Shown here: piece after piece, positions 21,601 to 34,000 of the stretch
Numbering within the stretch: position 1 is the first letter of the stretch
Layout: each line of letters begins with the position of its first letter
Assembly: GCF_023078275.1 (NCBI RefSeq)
Contig: NC_062996.1
Location: 6,200,001 to 6,264,000 of the forward strand
Length of the DNA stretch: 64,000 bases
Source of the DNA: Leguminivora glycinivorella
Taxonomy: Eukaryota; Arthropoda; Insecta; Lepidoptera; Tortricidae
Direction of reading: 5' to 3'
Position numbers and translations under genes: made by a program
Notes under the pieces: model-generated
What the model was told of the DNA's origin: nothing
The model's database searches: none
The model's input: the letters and a program-made list of their open reading frames with translations, nothing else

Positions 21601-24600
21601 AGGTAAATTGATGGCGCGTTGATAAATTTAGACTTATTTTATGAAATCACTCGAGCAATTTAATTGGCCATGGTAATTAGCCCACATTATATTACAAATG
21701 CAAACAATATTTATCTTTAACAAATTCTTACGCCATTACATTTTAATGTCAAATGGTTTTATTTCTTTTTTACTTTGACGTCTCTGACAGTCGCCATTTG
21801 AAAAGAATGAAATGAACGAATGATTTTCGGAAAGTAGTCGCCAAACGGTAACCATGTGTGCACGCGTAGTGCACACTTCTGTCACTTCTGTGACCATTTG
21901 TGCCTGTTACCAATCGTCCCCATTTGGGTCGCCGCGACTAAACGTCGACCGTACTGCGACTAAACATTGAGACCCGAAGACCTGTGTGTACACAAAATAG
22001 GAGGATTTGCGTAGGAACGGCGACCGATTATGGTTATATGGGGGATTGTATTAATTTTTAAAACTAAATCCATTATTCCCTTGGGAATAAAATAGTACAT
22101 TATTCTTCAGTACACGTAGACGTAATGAGACCTTTAAACAGCAAATGTGATGAAAACGATTTTTATCGGCTTGATAACTTTAGTGAATGTTTATGAATAA
22201 GGGGATAAAGATCTGGGTCACACACTCTAGATAGAACTAGATCCGACGGCAGCTGCTGGAACCATAATGGCACAATTTCATTAGTCGATAACTCGTTCGG
22301 TATACAACATACGGGGAGTCCAAGCAGGCGGGATAACAACCAATGAAATGCACAATTACTATTTAATTTCCCCGAATGCGGGCCCTGTGGCACGCGTTCC
22401 AGAAATCTTTCGTACCCCGCATGCGGGCCTTATCGACTAATGAAATTGCGCCATTAGTCGATAGAATCCGCATTCGGGGTGCGAGAGATTTCTGGAACGC
22501 ATGCCACAGGGCCCGCATTCGGGAAATTATATATTAATAGTAACTTTTATCGGTTGTTATATCGCATACGGGAACTCCCCGTATGCTGTATACCGAACGA
22601 GTTATCGACTAATGAAATTGCGCCATAATGAAAACGTTTCTCCGAACGCGTTCCATAATCTCTCGTACCCCGAACGCAGGGTGCGCATTGGAATGGCAGT
22701 GGTCGTGTCGTACCTGCTGCACCTGCGGGCTCTGCTGCGCGCCGGGCGCCGCCAGCACGTACTGCTGCCGCACGCCGCCCACCTGCGCACAACGCCATGT
22801 TACACCACACACCATATATATACAACACTATACACTACAGGAAAGACAACTAAGAGTTGAGTTGAGTTGAGTTTATTTATTTCATAATGGTAAATTACAG
22901 TATAAATTATTCTACGTTAACCTATATGAATTTACATTATGATCGTCAATTATAATAATTTGGCATGCAAAGATACAATAATATAACGTCAATAATACTC
23001 AAAAACAATAGAAATTATTAAATTAACAATTTGTAAATGTGGTTTTCAAAACCACCGCCATTAAAAACTAAATAAATAATATAGCACAAGTCAAGTTAAA
23101 AGTCTAATAGTTAGGTATCTCATAATGATCGTCATATTAAAATGAAATTATGAGCAATTGGTAATAATAATAGTTCAAAATGTCAAGTAAATTATTACAA
23201 TTTTAATTCCATATATTCATCTACCGAATATAATGGATTTTTCAATAAAAAGTTCCTCAGTTGAAGTTCAAATGCTTCGTCAGAGATTTCAGTTCTTAAT
23301 TCGGCGGGTAGGCGTTCGTAATAGGTAGGGCCTATCACTCGTGGATTCTTGCATGAAAGTGCCATGCGACGCGGCACTGTTCGCAGTCTTCCCGTCGATC
23401 TTATCTGTTTGCCTATAACTTCGACACGTTTGAACGTAGACAAGTTTCTTCTTACGAACATCAAAACTTGAAACATGTATAGGGAAAAGTGCGTCATTAT
23501 GGAATACTTTTTAAAGAGTTCTTTGCAGTGGCACCTTTGTTCAACCCCAGCCAGTAAACGGATGGCACGTTTTTGGAGAATCAATACTCTCTTGGCATCT
23601 GTTGAATTTCCCCAAATCAGTGTACCGTATGACATCAAGGAGTGAAAGTGTGAAAAATAGACGTTTTTAAGCGACTTCCTTGATATCAAAGGTTGTAGTT
23701 TTTTCAACGCAAATATAGAACTACTCAACCTATTACAAAGCTGATCGACATGGCACTTCCAATTCAGATTCGAGTCAAGTACAAAACCCAGAAACTTTAC
23801 TTCGTTACATAACGGCATTGGGCAGCTACTGATACATGGCGGTACCGTGGTGTTGCGGCCCGAGAACATCATGACATTGGATTTTGTTATGTTTAACAGT
23901 AGGCCATTTGATGAAAACCATGTCTGTAATTGGTCACAAGCTTCATTTATTCCCTCGGCCAACTGCGCGTGTGTTTTTGCCTTAACAACTACAGTGGTGT
24001 CGTCTGCAAATAACACTGAGAGTCCATTTGTGATGGCAGAGGGTAAGTCATTCACAAACAATAAAAATAGCGTATTTCCGGCCGCCGACCCTTGAGGAAT
24101 GCCTAAATTAATGTAGCCAGTCTCTGAAACATGCCTCTGGCCATTTAGTGGCATCTTAACTACTTGTTGACGGTCAGACAAGAATGATGCAAGCAATTTA
24201 TGTGCGGAACCATTTATGCCATACATTGTTAATTTATTTAAAAGTAGTTTATGACTAATGATGTCGAAAGCCTTAGACAAATCGCACAGTATGGCAGCCA
24301 TCTTGTACTTATCATCTAATCCAGTCAAAATGCAGTCAACGATTTTGTGTGCTGCTGTAGTAGTGGAGCGTTTTTGTCTGTAGGCATACTGGTTATCGGT
24401 CAGCAATGCATTATGTTCCAGGTACGACATTAAGGAAGACGACAAAATTGACTCAACAATTTTTGACACTGTAGGTACTATAGTTATAGGCCTGTAATTG
24501 TTTACATCACTCTTGTCACCCTTTCCTTTATAGACCGGACACACACGTGTATTTTTAAGTACATTCGGATATATTCCAATTTGAAACATGTCATTAACTA

Positions 24601-27600
24601 AAACTATTAATATGTCAGATAGAATAGGCCAGATACTTATTAATATATTTAAAGATATGTCATATACGTCTACAGTGGTACTGGTCCTTAACATTGACTT
24701 TATGGTTTTATCCAGAAGGTCACGAGTAACAATAGGGAATGCGAAGGACGGTATATCAGTGTTGCCCAAGTGCCCACTAACGTACTGCTTGGATAGGTGC
24801 TCATCGTTGCTTACTGCATGTATTTTGGCGATGTTTAAAAAGTGCGAGTTAAAAGCATTTGGAATGTAAGAAATAGTATATTGTGCAACAAGCGAGGTAA
24901 GGGGCATTTTGTCAACGAGTGTTAATAACTTGCGACAGCCGCAGCCTGGAGAGAGTTATAGACACTAGTTTACAAAATCCTTACCTCCTGACTTACACAC
25001 AATATAATTAATTTTACGTCCGGATATAGTATTAATTTTTAAAACTAAATCCATAACTCCCTTGGGAATAAAATAGTACATTATTATTCAGTACACGTAG
25101 ATACAATGAGACCTTTAAACAACAATTGTGATGAAAAAACTATTTTTCACTTCTCATTCTCAAAAGGTGCAATAAAATAAAATATGGGGGGGGGGGGTTG
25201 CCCTAATAAAACATTTGTGAGTGTGTTTAGTAAAACGTCCCACTTTGTCGGTTACCATTAAGACGAGATTTACTTGTAACTTTATATGAAATAACTGACA
25301 AAGCGGCTTTATAGCAATCGACAAAGTGGGACATTTTACCGTGCACACTCACATTTTTTCCACTTTTTATTTTAGTACTTTGTCGGCGTGATTGATATAC
25401 ATATTGGTACCAGGACGTAGTTACGCAGAATCCAATCCATCTGAAATATTTGTTGAAATGAAAGACTTTTGTTTTTCATACAAGGTCTAAAACTTAATGA
25501 CAATTTCATGTGGAATGGAACGTTTCTGCGTAACACAGCACAGCGGATATCGTCTCGCTCGAATCTAGAGCAGAGCCCAACTGAGGTAGTACCTCCGCCT
25601 TACAGAAGACCGCAGCCAAATAGCACTAGACCCTACTCATAGTGTTGTGTTCCTGTGAGTAAGGCTGCCAGAGCTCAACGAGGGTGCGGTGTGCTGATGA
25701 CGGGAGGACTTACGGAACTAACTTGTTCCGTCTATTGTCCTTTGAGTCGTCGGCAACCCGAACCCTCCTTGGAACTTGTACACTCCTTTTTGCTGTGTAC
25801 TTAACACAGCAAAAGGGAATGTACAAGTTTCTAATGGGGTGGCAACGCGCATGTGACACTTTGAGTTGCAGGCGTCCATAGGTTACGGTGGCCGCTTTAC
25901 ATCAGGCGGGCCGTATGCTTGTTTGCCACCGACGTAGTATTAAAAAAAAACTACGTCCACAGCTTTCTAGTGCAAACGGTCACTGAGATTATCCGCGGAC
26001 AGACATGGCGAAACTATAAGGGTTCCTAGTTGACTACGGAACCCTAACAAGGTGTAAAATGAGGCTGGCAACCCCAGCAAGATAAACATCTCTAAGAGAA
26101 GGCTCGCTAAATTTTAATCCTTAATAAGTTATAAAAGCTTACGAACATTGTGGTGAAGTGTACAACAGTGGCGTGGTCCGCCTTGCGGACGAAATCACGT
26201 CAAATTCAACTACGGTGCACAACATTTCAACGTTTCCTGCCACAGTAAAGTACGTAGATAACCGTTTACACTTTAAAAATCCGAAATTTCGTCAAAGATA
26301 ACGGGATAACAACGTGACGTACACAGCTGTTGAAGCAAACTGACGTTGACATTTCTGACAGTGACATTGGCGACAGATTGGATAGAGGGTGACACATTAG
26401 CACGTATGCCAACATCATAATTGCAACTGTCAACAGAAGGGAGCGTTCGGAAACCACATCACGTTAGCATATTTATCCTAGCCAATATACTCAGCGGTTT
26501 CGTCCAACATGGCTCTGTGCGCTGGTTGCAAATTAGTAGCTGAAGATGGAAGATACATGAAATGTAGTAAATGCGCTCAATCGTACGACTTATTGTGTGC
26601 CGGGTTAATGTTGGATAGATACCTAGCTTTGTCAAACGAGGACCTCAATTGCTGGATTTGTATGGATTGCCGACGTACAATACCCAAAACTGGAAATACA
26701 AATACACCTGTACGTCTATTTCCTAGCCTAAGCAACTGTATGGGTAATGATGGTTCAATTGCTGAAATAGTTGATACCTCAGATTTGGACTTGGATAACG
26801 ACTTTAAAAATATCACCATTGAGCGAGGGCAGTACAGGTCAAAGAAAACTCATCGAGTGGACGAGCCGCCGCCTAGGTGTGCATGCGGCGGAGCCACACT
26901 ACGATCTATTATAAGGGAAGAGCTTAACACTCTATTTGCAAACCGGAACCCTTCTTGGCTCTTGGATGCCATCTTGCCCATGTCAACTGAGCTTAAACAA
27001 ACAATGAATAAGGTTTTAGATATTCAGAGCTCGCTATTAACTAAACTAAATGAATTCACCACCTCTCCGTCGACTGTAACACCGTCTAGCACATGCAAGC
27101 AAACGCAGCAGGTGGATATATCTGCACATAGTGCTCATTTGTCACCCCAACCAGAAACATCCAAATTAAACTTGCCTATTTCTACCACTGGCAACCCCGT
27201 TACTACGACAAAATCCCCTGCGCTCTGCTCTATACAACAAGTTGTACCAGAAAGTGCTCCTCTGGCTCTTCCAAATTCTGCAAGCAAGCCGCTGGATAGT
27301 AGGAAAATTAATGTTGTTAACGGTGATGCAAGCGACCATGACCATGACGATGATAGTCGTGACAATACCTCCACTACTGCAGAAAACGAACTAGCTTGGA
27401 AAAGTGTGCAGTACAGGAGGGGACGGATGTCTAACCCACCCTCCAAAGACGACAGTAATCGTGATCGTAGTGGTGCCCAAGGAGTCTCTGGAGGTAACGG
27501 CTATTGTGGCAGCGACGTTGGTGGACACAGACGTAGAAGCAGAGCTAGCGGTCTCGTGGGACGAGCCGGCGCCGAGAGTGGCATGTGCCGCGGCACGGCG

Positions 27601-30600
27601 CCGCCTGGTGCTACTCCCTTGTCTGCTGCGGAGCGACTGCAACAGTTACATCTATGCTACGTTCAGGAAGGCACCACAGCTGAACAAGTGCGGGCACATC
27701 TGGAGACTATCTGTGAAAGTGACGTGTGTACGGTCGAACCCCTTAAGCCCCGGGGGAACTATTCATCATTCAAGCTTGGAGTGCCCGCAAAGTTCTCTGA
27801 CCGAGTGCTGTCAGCTAGTAATTGGGCCGAAGGAATATGTGTTAAATATTGGCGACAGAACTTTCGTTCCGGCCGGGGAAAAGCCGTGTCGACGGCCCAC
27901 CCCCGGCAGAAAAAACTATTGTTTAACTACCAGAACGTCCGGGGATTGCGATCTAAGACTGACATGTTTATTAAGAATGTTATAGCTTGTAAATTTGACA
28001 TTATTGGCCTTACGGAAACCTTTCTGACAAGCTCCGTGTGCGACGGTGAGCTCTTCCCCAGCGGGTGGCGCGTGGCGCGACGAGACCGCGCGGGCGACGC
28101 CGGCTGGGGCGGGGTGCTGCTGGCCGCGCGAGACCGCTATTCAATGCGTGTCCTCCATGATATCGATGGCCTTACCACTGATATGGAATTGTTATTTGCA
28201 ATAATCACTTATAAGAATTTGAAATTTCTGTGTTGTGTCGTATACCTACCTCCGAGCTATAATGCTGACCAGTATACGAATGTTTTGACATGTATTGAAA
28301 ATGCTGTATGTGCTTATCCTGACCTATGTTTCATTTTGTTAGGCGATTTTAATCTTAATTCATGTTCTTCTAGTGTTAAATGTGACTTTGATTTATTTTG
28401 CGACTTTTGTAAACTGACTCAATATAATAATGTTTTTAATGAACACGGGGGCATGTTACATCTCGTGCTGAGTGATTTGGATGAAAAACTTTTGTCGGTA
28501 TATGCCTGTTCTGATGAAGCGTTGGTCCCGATGGACGCGTACCACCCACCCCTTGCGCTTTTAGTAACGTTTCCCTGCAGCCTGCCTCCGCCGTCCGCCC
28601 CGCCGCGCTCGCGCGCCGCCTCCTGCCCAGACTGGAACTGGCGTAAGGCGGACTACCAAATGCTCTATCCGGCTCTGGCAGCCATTGATTGGACCGATCT
28701 CCTGTCAGCTGCTGATGTTGATTCTGCTACCGAAATTCTGTACACCAAACTTTATTCGTGTATCAATCAATTTGTTCCTTTAAAAAATCGTACTAATAAT
28801 AATTCTAAATACGTATACCCAAAATGGTTCACAGGGGAGATTATACGCAATATTAAATTAAAATATTTTCACTTGAAACGTTTCAGACAAGAGGGCAAGG
28901 ATTTCAATTGGCATATGTTCAAATATTACAGAACACAAGTAAAGTATTTGATTGATGATGCGTATAAACTTTACCTTCATAATGTACAACGTAATATTAT
29001 TAGTTGCCCGGGGAAGTTCTGGGATTATGTCAAAGACAAAAAAAGGGAACGACAGCACAGTGACGAGTCTTTTTATTTTAAAGGAAGAGAAGTGAGTGGT
29101 CAGGATGCTGCGGATGCCTTCGCCAATTATTTCAGCTCCGTGTTCCAGCAAGATAGGCCGAACCTGGACGCGGCGGCCGCGGCGCGCGTGGCACATGTCT
29201 CCGGTGACTCGAGAACTGTCTCCATTCCCTTCGTTTCTGAGTCTGATTTAAGGGCGGCTATACGTAAAATTAAACCCCGCTCATCTAGCGGGCCGGACGG
29301 TATCCCAGTATTTCTAGCCAAAGATTGTGCTGATACATTGGTTACGCCTCTAATGCATATATTTAACCTTTCGCTCAGATGTTCCGTCTATCCAAATCGC
29401 TGGAAAACTTCTAGGGTGACGCCAGTTCCCAAGGAAGGTAACAATACGGATATTACCTCTTTTAGGCCTATAGCCGTGCTGCCTGTGTTTGGCAAGATAT
29501 TTGAAATCATGCTCAATCGCCATATAAGTGTACAGGTGGCAGATCGCTTGCACCCCAGTCAGCACGGCTTCCGTAAGTCGCGATCCACTGTCACGAATCT
29601 TGTTGCTCTTGCTGACTATGTCTGCAAGGAGATGGATGTTGGTCGCCAGGTCGATGCAGCTTATTTCGACTTTAGAAAAGCTTTCGACCTGGTCGACAAT
29701 GACATATTGCTGGGCAAGTTGGCGCTAGTGGGCTTCACGCCGAAGCTATTAGATTTTTTAGCTAGTTATATGTGCGGTAGGCAACAGTACGTTAGGGTGA
29801 GCGGCTTCGAGTCTAGCGATTACTGTACGCTGTCTGGTGTAAGTCAGGGCAGTACCCTTGGCCCCACTCTGTTTCTTATTATGATAAATGACTTGCCTGA
29901 TACAATTAGGGCAGCTAAATGTCTTCTTTTCGCCGATGACCTGAAGCTGCTCCTAGGCATTGGTGATAGTAGTGACAGTGCGGCGTTGCAAGCTGATATT
30001 GATGCTGCTGCTGGGTGGAGCGTGAGAAATAGACTTCCCTTTAATGCCAAAAAGTGTAAGGCGATAACTTTCACACGTAAACGTTCCGCACTCCAAACTG
30101 AGTACAGTCTAGCGGGCTCGTCTTTGGAGAAAGTCACTGATATTCGTGACCTGGGTTTAATGTTGGATAGCAAATTTGACTTCCATTCGCATATCACTAA
30201 CATTAGCAGGCAGGCCAGTAAAACCTTAGGATTTGTAATGAGAATATCCAAGCAATTTCACGTCGGAGTGGCCAAGGTTCTCTATAATGCTTACGTACGC
30301 AGTAAGTTGGAGTATGGTGCGGTTGTCTGGGATCCGTATGAAGCCAAGTATTCATTAATGCTTGAGAAAACACAACGGAAATTTGCACGCTGGTTGTACA
30401 AGAAAGCTTATGGATACTACCCGTACCTCTACCCTTCCATCTTTGTCTCGGGGATGGTTGGGCTAGACACCCTCGGTTTGAGGAGGAAGTTGCTGCTCCT
30501 GATACACTATCTCTCCATCATCCACCACCATGTTGATAGCCCAGATGTGTTAGGAAAGATAGGGTTATTAGTTCCCAAGCGTGTGCCGCGCGACTTGGAG

Positions 30601-30995
30601 GGGGCGGTGGCACCGCGTCGCCGGCCGTGTCTGCTGCAGCGGCCGACCGCTCGCACGTGTTACGCGAGGCACGCGCCCACCACGCGTGCTTTAACGCTTC
30701 TCCAGGCGATGCTCACTCAGCACGTTGACGTTGACATGTTTGCTGATCGTTTAGCATACTTATGCAAAACTGCTAGACAATTTATGAATTTTTATTTGAC
30801 TGACCCGTAATCTGTTTGACATTATTTTAAATTTTCTTATTTTATTTTACCTCTTAATTGTTTATTTGATTAGTTTGACTTGTTCGACATTTATACGACA
30901 TTTTACCTAAGCATGTTTTATTTTTATTATATTGCATGTATTGTTAATGTGTAGGTGTATTGGTTCAGACTGTAAGCTTGCACTATGTTCAATAA

Positions 30996-31033
<38 letters not shown>

Positions 31034-34000
31034 CTGATGTATTTGCTGTTGCTGCACCGGCTGTCGGTGCGTGGCGTCAGCTTCTACCACAACTTGCTCC
31101 ATGTAGTTACCGCCCGCTGAAACAGAACATAACACTATGATACAAGTCCGAAAAATCGGAAATTATGGTACAATACGTTGTGGACACAAACCTACCCCCG
31201 ACGCAAAAACGACGGGGTGTTATAAGTTTGACGTGTCTGCCTGTCTGTGTGTGTGTCTGTCTCTGGCATCGTAGCTCCCGAACTGATGAATCGATTTAGA
31301 TTTAGTTTTTTTGTCTGAAAGCTGAGTAAGTCGGGACTTCGGGAGTGTTCTTAGCCATGTTTCATGAAAATCGGTCTACCTACTATGTCGCGGTCGGGGG
31401 TTTTTTCAAAATTTTAATTTTTTCTACGCTTTAACCAAATATTCTCACCTGCGGGCTGCGGCGCGGCGCTCTCGCAGCCAAAAAGGCAATGCTGCACCGT
31501 CCAGCGAGGCTCGAACGGGATGTGTGTCTTCACCTGAAACGGACACGAAAACGTGGGCAATTAAAAAAGACCGGTCAAGTGCGAGTTGTACTCGCGTTGT
31601 AAGGGTTCCGTACACTACAAGAAGGGCTGAAGCGCCTCCTTTTTAATAGGAACTTAAGTCATTTATGCGAATAATCAATATTTTGAACAAAACGAAACAG
31701 AAATGAGTTTATATGTAATATTCAAACGCGCTCTAACTATTTCAAGAGATTCGGTAACTCCTTGCAGCGGCAGTGAGTGAAATTCGTAATATGATTTTTT
31801 TTCTTTTATTTTAAGTCCGACTTACGCTTTACTGTAGATTTCTAATAGGTTTTCCTGTAATCTATAGATTGAAAACTATTTCGTGTATTTTTTTTAAATT
31901 TTACGCATAGTAGTTTCGGAAATAAGGGGAGGGGGAATGGTAAATTTTGCCTATTTTATTAAATAACTTGAAAATTACCTTACTAAAAATTATTAAAAAA
32001 ATATTTTTGAAATACTTATGAAAACCTCTTTCATTAGATATATGTAACACAATATAGTTCTAGAAACTTTGACTTTTAATTTTCACTTTTATCCAAAATT
32101 GAAAATTTAAAATATATGCGTGCCAAATTTCAAGTTAATCGGTTCAGTAATTTTGGAGAAAATTGGCTGTAACGACGGACAGACAGACGCACGAATGATC
32201 CTATAAGGGTTCCGTTTTTCCTTTTTTAGGTACGGAACCCTAACAATAGACTAGTTCCCTACTAGTCAAATCAGCTTCTTTTTAAGAACTGTCAATACAA
32301 TTTGCTAATATGGTATCACTATGAAATACTGAGCGAGATGAGACTATGAGACTGAGACTCAATTCATCAAAGAAATCTTGGTAACAAAATAGGAATAGTA
32401 AAAACAAATTTAACTTTTTCCTTAAGAGGGCTTTCGTGTTAAAAATAGTGAAATCGCAACCGAGCGCTCGATCATACCGTGTGTGGTATCAAATTAAAGG
32501 GCTTTGCGAGTAGTTTATAAATATATATCACATTATAGGACTTTTTCTACTTGGTCTAACAAAATATAAGAAAATGTCCGAAAGTGGTTATACCTTCAGT
32601 TCAGTAGTCAACATGAGTATATGTCGACATGGCAGTCTGAAGAACTTGCTGAAGAGACAGGAACACTCTTGGGTGGAAGTGCCGTACTTGCATGTAGCAT
32701 GTTGTCTTCTATATGCCTTCAGCCGATTGTAAGTCAGTCAGATTGTATTGATTGCTTAATTTTGACCAAATATAGGAGTTTCAATGATCTGCCTGATTTT
32801 ACAATGGGCCTAATTTTACAAATTGTTTTCTAATACCTTTAGTTCAGTAGTCAACATGAGAATATGTCTGCACGGCAGTCTGAAGACCTTGCTGAAGAGA
32901 CAGGAACACTCTTGGGTGGAAGTGCCGTACTTGCAAATGGCTACGCTGCTGTGTCTTCTGGAACAAGGTGGGTTCTCACTATCTGGGTTTACAAGCTTAA
33001 TAATATACACTAAAAACAGTTTATTATCTTATACTTTTAAACGAGGAATTGTTGTATTTATTTATATATATATACCGACGATCTCGGAAACCGCTCTAAC
33101 GATTTCGCTGAAATTTGTTATGTGGGGGTTTTCGGGGGTGAAAAATCGATCTAGCGTAGCCTTAGATCCCGGAAAACGCGAATTTTCGAGTTTTCATGAG
33201 TTTTTCTTTCGCGTTAGTAAACGTAAAATATGGTCGTTAATTTCACCGCGCGCGCATCGATTCCGCTTAGCTCAGTCGTACGAGGTCGGTCTAATGTACG
33301 CAGATAGATCGTAGGTGTCAGGGTTTCGAATCCCGGCCAGAAATTAAGTTTTTGTATTTTGTCTTTTTTTTGTTTTTGTATTTATAACTGAATGAATCGT
33401 GAAAGATTTACTTTTCTTTTTAATCCTTATCAGGGGCGGCTCACTCCACGATTCTATCGCCGCGCTACAAGTACATGCCAGCAAAAAACCGGCCAAAAAC
33501 GTGTCGGGCCACTCTCAGTGTAGGGTTCCGTAGTTTTCAGATTTTTTTTCAAAAAAAGTTTAAAACAATTTTCCTAGAAAGTTATAAAAAATTCTACTTT
33601 TGTAATTTTTTCATATTTTTTAAACATATGGTTCTAAAGTTAGAGGGGGGGGCACTTTTTTTCCTTTAGGAGCGATTATTTCCTAAAATATTAAAATAAT
33701 CAAAAAACAATTTTAGTAAACCCTTGTTCATTTTTAAATACCTATCCAACAATATATCACACATTGGGGTTGGAATGAAAAAAAAAAAAACAGTCCCCGC
33801 TTTACATGTAGGGGGAGCACTTTTTATTTTACCACTTTGTCGGCGTGATTGATATACATATTGGTACCAAATTTCAGCTCTCTATTGCTAACGGCCACTG
33901 AGATTATCCGCGGACGGACGGACAGACAGACATGGCGAAACTATAAGGGTTCCTAGTTGAGTACGGAACCCTAAAATGGCCCAGCTATCAGTTGATATAA

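Noticed and set aside
22501..22870. Frames of 60-119 aa across exon 15 and the foldback element
   Set aside because: They run through a palindrome and a splice junction; only 69 nt fit the host gene.
24880..24907. Native start of the minus-strand RT at 24,907
   Set aside because: The first codons lie in a MITE found elsewhere without the RT, so the start is accidental.
33260..33340. tRNA gene near 33.3 kb
   Set aside because: Box A and B-like blocks are present, but the cloverleaf is poor and the block is joined to a dispersed repeat body; treated as a SINE.
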